DNA from: Comamonadaceae bacterium
GTDB lineage: Bacteria > Pseudomonadota > Gammaproteobacteria > Burkholderiales > Burkholderiaceae_C
Length of the DNA stretch: 6,224 nucleotides
Assembly (NCBI GenBank): GCA_947460165.1
Contig: CANHKH010000211.1
Coordinates: forward strand, 1 to 6,224
Direction of reading: 5' to 3'
Shown in pieces: positions 1-4,964 of the stretch. Each line of letters starts with the position of its first letter. Within the stretch, counting starts at the first letter, position 1. A program made the translations under genes and the position numbers. The notes below the pieces were generated by a model. The model was not told where the DNA came from, ran no database searches, and saw only the letters and a program-made list of their open reading frames with translations.

Positions 1-1
1 C

Positions 2-649
2 CACATCCGTGAATTGGGCCGCATGCCAGAGGTGGCCCAAGCCTGGCAGGCGCACCATGGCCGGGCATTTTCTGACGCAGACGCCCACAGCCTGCTGCTG
101 AGCTTTGAGCCCATGAGTGCGGCGGCCGCATTGGCCCACAGCGACTTCATTCCCGGCTTCATGGACAGCCTGGCTTGGTTGCAAGGCAAGGGCATGCGCG
201 TGGCCACTACCACGGGCTACACGCGCACCATCATGCGGCCGCTGATGGCCAAGGCCCAGGCGCTGGGCTTTGCCCCCGACCTGGTGGTGTGCTGCGACGA
301 TGTGGAACGCAGCCGCCCTGACCCCATGGGCATGCACGCTTGCATGGCGGCCATGGACCTGAGCGGCCAGGCCCAGTCCGTGCTCAAAGTAGACGACACC
401 GCCCCTGGCCTGGCCGAGGGTTTGAATGCCGGCTGCTGGACCGTGGGGGTGGCCGCCAGCGGCAACGCCTTGGGCTGGAGCCTGGCGCAGTGGAACGCGG
501 CCTCTTTTGACGATCGCTTGCAAGGCGCCAGCCAAGCGCGCGCGCGGCTGTTGGAAGCGGGCGCACACGAAGTCATCAACACCGTGGCCGAGTTGCCCGA
601 GGTGATCGCGCGTTTGCAGGCGCGCATGGAGGCCGGGCAAACGCCTTGA
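2..649 (+). CDS. phnX: Phosphonoacetaldehyde hydrolase (phosphonatase), 5'-truncated
   Basis: HAD-superfamily enzyme that splits phosphonoacetaldehyde into acetaldehyde and phosphate, the second step of 2-aminoethylphosphonate use after the PhnW transaminase; cytosolic. The frame is open from base 2 and 215 residues are visible. The family is usually about 270 residues, so some 55-60 N-terminal residues lie outside the window, including the nucleophilic Asp and the Schiff-base Lys. Visible family blocks are HIRELGRMPEVAQAW at the edge, the FEPM segment, IPGFMDSL, the TTGYTR block (HAD motif II), DDVERSRPDP, KVDDTAPGLAEGLNAGCWTVGV (acidic HAD motif) and a C-terminal GAHEVINTVAELPEVI. The KVDDTxPG form, instead of VGDTxxD, is normal for the Pseudomonas-type branch. 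The in-frame TTG at 14 is internal, not a start. The TGA is at 647-649. No phnW or phosphonate transporter is visible. The product call is firm from conserved blocks; activity cannot be judged without the N-terminus. Confidence 0.93.
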   Translation, partial: HIRELGRMPEVAQAWQAHHGRAFSDADAHSLLLSFEPMSAAAALAHSDFIPGFMDSLAWLQGKGMRVATTTGYTRTIMRPLMAKAQALGFAPDLVVCCDDVERSRPDPMGMHACMAAMDLSGQAQSVLKVDDTAPGLAEGLNAGCWTVGVAASGNALGWSLAQWNAASFDDRLQGASQARARLLEAGAHEVINTVAELPEVIARLQARMEAGQTP

Positions 650-699
650 TCTGGTGTGTCTTGGCGGGGCGGGCCTGCCCAGCAATGCGCGTCCGTTCA

Positions 700-740
700 G
701 AGGCAGCGCCTCACGCGACCCATCGCCGGCAGGCCGGCGA
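700..740. repeat. Two adjacent GC-rich palindromes, REP-like
   Basis: Two perfect inverted repeats sit 10 bases apart. The first is GAGGC-AGC-GCCTC at 700-712. The second is TCGCCGGC-AG-GCCGGCGA at 723-740, with 8-base arms and a 2-base spacer. Neither is followed by a T-run on either strand, so they are not intrinsic terminators by themselves. Placement between convergent genes, and part of the second palindrome recurring at 780-791, fits extragenic palindromic repeats, but whether they recur in the genome cannot be seen here. Confidence 0.45.
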
Positions 741-768
741 CAAGGGAGGGCGGCTTGGCTTTGCTCAC

Positions 769-808
769 AAAAAAACGCTGGCAGGCCGGCGGCCTCAGGG
801 ACGCCAGC
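769..808 (-). terminator. Possible second rho-independent terminator for minus-strand transcripts
   Basis: On the minus strand, GCTGGC (808-803) pairs with GCCAGC (782-777). Inside is a second stem, AGGCC/GGCCT (795-791 with 787-783), around a 3-base loop, leaving seven unpaired bases (796-802) on one side. The 3' arm is followed directly, after CG-rich pairing, by a run of seven T on the minus strand (775-769). It lies beyond the stronger terminator at 874-912, so it would act as a backup for read-through from the Mo-hydroxylase operon. The bulge makes it less certain than the other. Confidence 0.5.
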
Positions 809-873
809 CTGAGCATGGCGGCAAAGACCATGCCTTTGTCAACGCTGTGGGGCAGCCCAAGGATTCAAACCGC

Positions 874-912
874 AAAAAGCCACCTCACCCGGGCGGGGTG
901 GGTGGCTTTTTT
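874..912. terminator. Bidirectional rho-independent terminator
   Basis: The left arm AAAAAGCCACC-T-CACCC (874-890) pairs with the right arm GGGTGGGTGGCTTTTT (from 896), giving a 16-bp stem with a single bulged T and a 5-base GGGCG loop. The T-run continues to 912 on the plus strand and the A-run at 874-878 supplies a U-run on the minus strand, so it can stop transcripts from both sides. It sits 38 bases past the stop of the minus-strand molybdopterin gene and 225 bases past phnX, as expected between convergent genes. Confidence 0.88.
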
Positions 913-949
913 CAAGCATGAACAGCGGGGCGTTTGGCCCCGCACCAAC

Positions 950-3184
950 TCAGGCCAGGGCTTTTTTCACCCGGGCCGGCGACATGGGCAATTCACGGAT
1001 GCGCTTGCCCGTGAGTTGCGCCAAGGCATTGGCAATGGCAGGGGCGACCGGGCCCACGCCAATCTCGCCCATGCCGGTGGGCGCGGCGCCCGAGCTGAGG
1101 ATTTTGGTGTGGATCTCGGGCATATCGGACATGCGCAGCACCGGGTAGTCGTTGAAATTGCTCTGCTGCACCGCGCCACCCTTGATGGTGATCTCTTCGA
1201 GCAAGGCCACGGACAAGCCCCACACGGCCGCGCCTTCGAGCTGGCCGAGCACGCTCTCGGGCTGTATCACCAGGCCAGGGTCAGCAGCGGTCCAGTAGTT
1301 GTGCACCTTGATTTGGCCGGTCTTGCGGTTGAGCGAGACCTCGGCCACACCGGCCGCCACGGTGCCGTGGTAGTCGGCAAAGGCCAGGCCCAGGGCGCGG
1401 CCACGGCGCTTTTTCTTCCAGTCCGACATCTCGGCCACGGCTTCGAGCACGGCCTTGGCGCGGGCGTCGTTTTGGGTGAGCTCCAAGCGCATGGCCAGCG
1501 GGTCCATTTGGCGGGCCTGGGCCACTTCGTCCAAGAAGCACTCAATGGCGAATTTGTTGTGGCCCGCGCCAATGCCGCGGAAAGCGTGCACGCGCATGCC
1601 GCGGATTTCGCGCACGCCTTCAGACATCCAGTTGGGAATGTCGTAGTGCGGCAGGTCCGAGCCTTGCCAGCCGATGTAGTCCTTGCCACCGGTGGCGGCA
1701 AAGCGCGGTGGTGCGGCCACGGCGTCCACGTTCTCGGCCACGATGCGGTGGCGCCAGCCGACCAACTTGCCTTGGGCGTCCAGACCGGCTTTGAGGATCT
1801 GGTGCGTCATGGGGCGCGGGCGGGACGCAGCCATGTCGTCTTCGCGGGTGAGGATGAGCTTGACGGTTTTTTTGCTGGCGTTGGCAATGGCCACGGCTTG
1901 CGCCGCAATGTCAGGCGTGATGCGGCGGCCAAAACCACCGCCCATCAGCACCTGGTTGACGCGGATTTTGTCTGGCGTGGTTTTGAGCACGCCAGCGCAG
2001 GCCAAGGTCACCAACACGGGCGCTTGCGTGCCCACCCAGACCTCGGCCGACTGGCTGTCGGCGGCCACGCGGGCCACGCAGTTCATGGGCTCGAGTTGGG
2101 CATGGGCGGTGTACTCGGTCCAGTAGCTGGCCTCGATGACCTTGGCCGCGGAGGCCAGGGCGTCGGCCGCCTCGCCTTTTTTGTAGGCGGTCATGGGCTT
2201 GGCATCGGCGGCACGCCCGTTGCGGGCGTACTCTTCTTTGGCCTTGTCGGAGTCATGGGTGGCGCCCACCACGCCCACGATGGTCCAGGTGACCTTGGGC
2301 TTGAGCACATTGCGCGCAGCACGCGTGGCTTCCACCGTGTTGGCCAGCACCGCCACGCCAAAAGGCATGGGGATGACCTGGATCACACCGGGCACGGCCA
2401 TGGCTTCGGCGGTGTTCACAAAGTCGGGGCGGCAGCCTTCCACAGGCGACTCAAGCACGGTGGCATACACCATGTCAGGCACCATGGTGTCAATGCCGTA
2501 CTTGGCTTGGCCGGTGACCTTGGACAGCACATCGCTGCGGCCAATGTCGGCGCGGCCAATGAGCTTGTACTGCTCGGGCTTTTTGAGCTCGGCCAGCGTG
2601 ATCTTGGGCAACTCGGCCGGCACGGTGGCGAACTTGGCAATCTCGCCATAGCTCATGCGCTGGCCGCTGGCGGCGTGGATCACGCGGCCCGTGTCGGTGC
2701 TCAGCTCTGTGACGGGCACGCCCCACTTGGCAGCGGCGGCGTCCATGAGCACGCGGCGCGCCTGAGCGCCAGCCATGCGCAGCGGTGTGAAGTAACCCGG
2801 CACAGCGATGCTGGCCAAAGAAGCCTGGCCGCCATTGAGCAGCGGGTGCGGGTTGCCATACACACGGGCGTTGGGCGGGGCCAATTCCATGCGCACTTTG
2901 GACCAGTCGGCGTCGAGTTCTTCGGCCAAGATCAGGGGCAGCGCGGTGGTGGTGCCCTGGCCCATTTCACCTGCGGGGGTCGTCACCACCACAGAGTCGT
3001 CGGTGCCAATGGTCACCCACACGCTGGTCTTGAGGCCAGCTTCATTGGCTTGGGCCAGCACAGGGTCAGTCGCACCCACACCAGCGCCCAGAAGCACCGC
3101 AAAACTCAGGCCGCCAGAAGCCGCCAGAAAACCGCGGCGCGAGAGTTCGCCAGAGACCCAGGGAGAAAAATTGGAAACGGTCAT
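950..3184 (-). CDS. Periplasmic Mo-hydroxylase large subunit (IorB-type, xanthine dehydrogenase family)
   Basis: Molybdopterin-binding catalytic subunit, 744 residues, the usual size for IorB-type proteins. These enzymes hydroxylate N-heterocycles or oxidise aldehydes with water-derived oxygen and pass electrons to the partner 2Fe-2S subunit. The N-terminus has a Tat signal: SRRGFL at residues 15-20, a hydrophobic stretch at about 21-38 and a likely cleavage after AQA (44-46), so it acts in the periplasm. Cofactor and active-site segments include GEMGQGTTT (72-80), QLEPMN (363-368), GGGFGRR (415-421), the FRGIGAGHNKFAIECFLDE block (535-553) and GEIGVGP (706-712), whose Glu707 matches the family's catalytic glutamate. 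The cofactor is probably molybdopterin cytosine dinucleotide, known for this family. The start ATG has a strong AAGGAGG nine bases upstream, inside the end of the partner gene; the gap between the two genes is 4 bases. Substrate cannot be told from sequence; isoquinoline is only the namesake. Confidence 0.92.
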   Translation of the reverse strand: MTVSNFSPWVSGELSRRGFLAASGGLSFAVLLGAGVGATDPVLAQANEAGLKTSVWVTIGTDDSVVVTTPAGEMGQGTTTALPLILAEELDADWSKVRMELAPPNARVYGNPHPLLNGGQASLASIAVPGYFTPLRMAGAQARRVLMDAAAAKWGVPVTELSTDTGRVIHAASGQRMSYGEIAKFATVPAELPKITLAELKKPEQYKLIGRADIGRSDVLSKVTGQAKYGIDTMVPDMVYATVLESPVEGCRPDFVNTAEAMAVPGVIQVIPMPFGVAVLANTVEATRAARNVLKPKVTWTIVGVVGATHDSDKAKEEYARNGRAADAKPMTAYKKGEAADALASAAKVIEASYWTEYTAHAQLEPMNCVARVAADSQSAEVWVGTQAPVLVTLACAGVLKTTPDKIRVNQVLMGGGFGRRITPDIAAQAVAIANASKKTVKLILTREDDMAASRPRPMTHQILKAGLDAQGKLVGWRHRIVAENVDAVAAPPRFAATGGKDYIGWQGSDLPHYDIPNWMSEGVREIRGMRVHAFRGIGAGHNKFAIECFLDEVAQARQMDPLAMRLELTQNDARAKAVLEAVAEMSDWKKKRRGRALGLAFADYHGTVAAGVAEVSLNRKTGQIKVHNYWTAADPGLVIQPESVLGQLEGAAVWGLSVALLEEITIKGGAVQQSNFNDYPVLRMSDMPEIHTKILSSGAAPTGMGEIGVGPVAPAIANALAQLTGKRIRELPMSPARVKKALA

Positions 3185-3188
3185 GGCT

Positions 3189-3647
3189 TCATGCCTCCTT
3201 GGCGGCGCGTTGCACGGCCTTGACGATGCGCTGGTAAGTGCCGCAGCGGCAGATGTTGCCGTTCATGTGCTGCACGATCTGCTCGCGGGTGGGTTTTTTG
3301 TTTTTGGCCAGCAAGGTGGCGGCCTGCATGATCTGGCCCGACTGGCAGTAGCCGCACTGCGGCACGGCCTCGGCGACCCAGGCTTTTTGCAGCTTGTGGC
3401 TGCCATCGGGCGAAAGACCCTCAATGGTGGTGACGGACTTGCCAGCCACCGCCGAAACCGGCGTGACGCACGAGCGCGTGGCCTGGCCGTTGACGTGCAC
3501 GGTGCAGGCACCGCACTGGGCAATGCCGCAACCGAATTTGGTGCCGGTCAGCTGCAGGTGTTCGCGCAGCAACCACACCAGGGGCGTGGACGGGTCCACG
3601 CTGGTGGTGGTGGCTTTGCCATTGACAGTGAGTGAGACAGAGCTCAT
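3189..3647 (-). CDS. Mo-hydroxylase small subunit, two [2Fe-2S] clusters (IorA-type)
   Basis: Iron-sulfur subunit of the same enzyme, 152 residues, normal for the CoxS/IorA family. It carries electrons from the molybdenum centre to an outside acceptor. The N-terminal plant-ferredoxin-like domain binds one cluster through Cys40, Cys45, Cys48 and Cys60 (GCGIAQCGAC...C). The C-terminal helical domain binds the second through Cys98, Cys101, Cys133 and Cys135 (QCGYCQSGQ and ICRCGTY). All eight ligands are present. There is no signal peptide, so it is probably exported folded together with the Tat-bearing large subunit, as known for related periplasmic enzymes. It is first in the operon. A modest AGAAAGG (3655-3661) lies seven bases before the ATG. 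No FAD subunit and no cytochrome c subunit is adjacent, which agrees with the IorAB type rather than the three-subunit CO dehydrogenase or xanthine dehydrogenase type. Confidence 0.93.
   Translation of the reverse strand: MSSVSLTVNGKATTTSVDPSTPLVWLLREHLQLTGTKFGCGIAQCGACTVHVNGQATRSCVTPVSAVAGKSVTTIEGLSPDGSHKLQKAWVAEAVPQCGYCQSGQIMQAATLLAKNKKPTREQIVQHMNGNICRCGTYQRIVKAVQRAAKEA
3194..3200 (-). promoter_or_regulatory. Shine-Dalgarno site for the large subunit
   Basis: AAGGAGG on the minus strand ends nine bases before the ATG at 3184. It lies within the last codons of the small-subunit gene, tying translation of the two subunits together and fixing the start of the large subunit just ahead of its Tat signal. 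Confidence 0.8.
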
Positions 3648-3667
3648 GAGGGGGCCTTTCTTGGGGG

Positions 3668-3711
3668 CTGCAGGCGATGGATCGCCACTGCAAAAATATG
3701 CAGGGCGATGC
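3668..3711. promoter_or_regulatory. Triple TGCAG/GGCGAT element in the Mo-hydroxylase leader
   Basis: Three copies of a composite element sit in 44 bases: TGCAGGCGAT at 3669-3678 (plus), TGCAGTGGCGAT read on the minus strand over 3692-3681, and TGCAGGGCGAT at 3699-3709 (plus). The two plus copies are about 30 bases apart, close to three helical turns. In the minus-strand mRNA they allow two exclusive hairpins. One pairs 3704-3709/3699-3703 with 3681-3686/3688-3692 (11 bp, one bulged base, 6-base loop). The other pairs 3681-3686 with 3673-3678 (6 bp, 2-base spacer). It lies between the predicted promoter and the small-subunit start. An operator array and a structured leader are both possible; the function is unknown. 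Confidence 0.5.
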
Positions 3712-3715
3712 TAAC

Positions 3716-3744
3716 TTAATAGGCTAAGAGCCCAGCCTGGGCAA
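3716..3744 (-). promoter_or_regulatory. Predicted sigma-70 promoter of the Mo-hydroxylase operon
   Basis: On the minus strand, a -35-like TTGCCC (3744-3739) and a -10-like TATTAA (3721-3716) are separated by exactly 17 bases; each matches consensus at four of six positions. Transcription would begin near 3709, giving a leader of roughly 60 bases that contains the hairpins at 3668-3711. This is the only AT-rich -10-like spot in the divergent region. Confidence 0.5.
3730..3742. promoter_or_regulatory. Palindrome overlapping the -35 box
   Basis: GCCCAG-C-CTGGGC is a perfect 6-base inverted repeat with a 1-base spacer. It covers the spacer and part of the -35 hexamer of the predicted minus-strand promoter, a usual position for a repressor or activator site. 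I do not recognise the binding protein. It does not match the PpsR/CrtJ pattern TGT-N12-ACA. Confidence 0.4.
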
Positions 3745-3787
3745 GCTCAGGGTTTACACCAAAATCCCACTGCGCCGCAAGGTCAAG

Positions 3788-3820
3788 CCAAGGGCCTGGC
3801 GCAGGTCCTTGGGCCTGCGC
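3788..3820. promoter_or_regulatory. Mutually exclusive hairpins upstream of bchI
   Basis: Two strong stems compete. Stem A pairs CCAAGGGCCTG (3788-3798) with CAGGTCCTTGG (3802-3812), 11 bp including one G-U, around a GCG loop. Stem B pairs GCGCAGGTC (3799-3807) with GGCCTGCGC (3812-3820), 9 bp including one U-G, around a CTTG loop. They share bases 3799-3812 and cannot form together. No T-run follows stem B, so it is not a classic attenuator. It ends 47 bases before the chosen bchI start. It may act in the bchI leader RNA or as a protein site on DNA; the bchI promoter itself is not clear. Confidence 0.45.
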
Positions 3821-3867
3821 ACGGGTCTGCTGAAACCTCGTTCATGCTGTGCAATACTCAGCAGGCC

Positions 3868-4896
3868 ATGGCTATACCTTTTCCCTTTTCCGCCATCGTC
3901 GGTCAAGACGATATGAAGCTGGCGATTTTGATCGCCGCCATAGACCCCAGTGTGGGGGGCGTGCTGGTCGTGGGCGACCGCGGCACCGGCAAAAGCACCG
4001 CCGTGCGCGGGCTCGCCGCCCTGCTGCCGCCCATGAAGGCCGTGGTCGGGTGCCGCTATGGCTGCGACCCCACCGCCAGCAGCGCCAGCTGCGAGGAATG
4101 CACGGCGCGCCGCGCGTCCAAGTCGCCACCCAAAACCCATTTGATTCCCGTGCCCGTGGTCGACTTGCCGCTGGGCGCCACCGAAGACCGTGTGGTCGGC
4201 GCGCTGGACCTGGAAAAAGCCCTGTCGCAAGGGGTCAAGGCCTTTGAGCCTGGCCTGCTGGCGCGGGCGCACCGGGGGTTTCTGTACATCGACGAGGTCA
4301 ACCTGCTGGAAGACCACTTGGTGGACCTGCTCATTGACGTGGCCGCCTCCGGCGAAAACGTGGTCGAGCGCGAGGGCCTGAGCGTGCGCCACCCGGCCCG
4401 CTTTGTGCTGGTGGGCAGCGGCAACCCCGAAGAAGGCGAGCTCAGGCCGCAGCTGCTGGACCGCTTTGGCCTGTCGGTGGAGGTCAAAACGCCAGAGACC
4501 TTGTCCGAACGCGTGGAGGTGGTGCGCCGCCGCGACGCGTACGAGCAAGACCCGGCCGGCTTTACCGAGCAATGGAAGGCCGAGGCCGACAAAACCCGCA
4601 AGCGCATCGTGGCCGCCCGCAAGCGCCTGGCCCACACCGCCATTCCTGAGGCCGCCCGCGAGCGCGCTGCGCAGCTGTGCATGGCCCTGGGCACCGACGG
4701 TTTGCGCGGCGACTTGACCTTGATCAAGGCCGCCCGTGCTTGCGCCGCCCTGGCGGGTGATCCCGCCGTCACCGACGCGCACATCCGCCAAGTGGCCGGC
4801 CCCGCCCTGCGCCACCGCCTGCGGCGCAACCCGCTGGACGACGCGGGCTCGGGCGTGCGCGTGGAGCGCGCCGTGGCCGAACTGATGGGCGCATGA
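3868..4896 (+). CDS. bchI: Magnesium chelatase ATPase subunit I
   Basis: AAA+ ATPase of the BchHID chelatase, which inserts Mg2+ into protoporphyrin IX, the first committed step of bacteriochlorophyll synthesis; cytosolic, forming rings with BchD. From the ATG at 3868 the protein is 342 residues (family about 330-350). Visible are FPFSAIVGQDDMKLA at the N-terminus, Walker A GDRGTGKST (36-44), VVDLPLGATEDRVVGALD (97-114), Walker B FLYIDEVN (138-145), GENVVEREG (162-170), sensor 1 VGSGNPEEG (182-190), RPQLLDRFG (193-201) and sensor 2 DGLRGDL (277-283). An insert after strand one has four cysteines (62, 66, 75, 78). An in-frame ATG at 3844 would add eight residues, but neither start has a good Shine-Dalgarno. 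I prefer 3868 because known BchI alignments begin near PFSAIVGQ. It is divergent from the Mo-hydroxylase operon and followed by bchD. Confidence 0.95.
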   Translation: MAIPFPFSAIVGQDDMKLAILIAAIDPSVGGVLVVGDRGTGKSTAVRGLAALLPPMKAVVGCRYGCDPTASSASCEECTARRASKSPPKTHLIPVPVVDLPLGATEDRVVGALDLEKALSQGVKAFEPGLLARAHRGFLYIDEVNLLEDHLVDLLIDVAASGENVVEREGLSVRHPARFVLVGSGNPEEGELRPQLLDRFGLSVEVKTPETLSERVEVVRRRDAYEQDPAGFTEQWKAEADKTRKRIVAARKRLAHTAIPEAARERAAQLCMALGTDGLRGDLTLIKAARACAALAGDPAVTDAHIRQVAGPALRHRLRRNPLDDAGSGVRVERAVAELMGA

Positions 4897-4964
4897 GCAG
4901 GCCAGCGCGTGCCTGCGCCATCGCAGCGCTTGCTTGGGCTTGCGCCAGGATGTCAGCCCCGTGA
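4893..4964 (+). other. Possible 23-codon coupling ORF between bchI and bchD
   Basis: An ATG at 4893 overlaps the bchI stop (ATGA, 4893-4896). Its frame ends at a TGA (4962-4964) that overlaps the bchD GTG start (GTGA, 4961-4964). The 23-residue product begins MSRPARACAI and ends ARMSAP, with no recognisable family. Such linked start/stop overlaps can pass ribosomes from gene to gene. There is no clear Shine-Dalgarno before this ATG, so it may be chance. Confidence 0.25.
4947..4950 (+). promoter_or_regulatory. Shine-Dalgarno candidate for bchD
   Basis: AGGA lies ten bases before the GTG at 4961. It is the best ribosome-binding match near the beginning of the BchD frame and supports that GTG, there being no in-frame ATG nearby. 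Confidence 0.45.

Larger units (their letters stand above)
650..949. other. Convergent intergenic region without a gene
   Basis: This 300-base stretch lies between the 3' ends of phnX (plus) and the molybdopterin subunit gene (minus). A plus-strand open frame crosses it, but it starts at a TTG overlapping the phnX stop, runs through both terminator hairpins and has an Arg/Gly/Pro-rich, family-less translation, so I do not call it a gene. The region holds inverted repeats at 700-712, 723-740, 777-808, 813-833 (GCATGG/CCATGC) and 874-912, and a 12-base direct repeat GGCAGGCCGGCG at 728-739 and 780-791. I see no tRNA: a T-loop-like GGATTCAAACC near 860-871 lacks a pairing stem. Confidence 0.7.

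Noticed and set aside
850..875. tRNA-like T-loop (GGATTCAAACC)
   Set aside because: The flanking bases do not form a 5-bp T stem on either strand and no acceptor, D or anticodon arms can be drawn.
646..921. 91-codon plus-strand frame overlapping the phnX stop
   Set aside because: TTG start, no ribosome-binding site, passes through both terminator hairpins, no recognisable content.
656..3223. 855-codon open frame on the plus strand
   Set aside because: It is antisense to the Mo-hydroxylase large subunit, is His/Gly/Ala-rich with no family features, and runs through two terminators. It is a codon-bias shadow of the real gene.
3830..3858. CTGAAA / AATACT promoter-like pair with 17-base spacing just before bchI
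   Set aside because: Only four of six matches in each box, and it would give an almost leaderless bchI message. Too weak to call.
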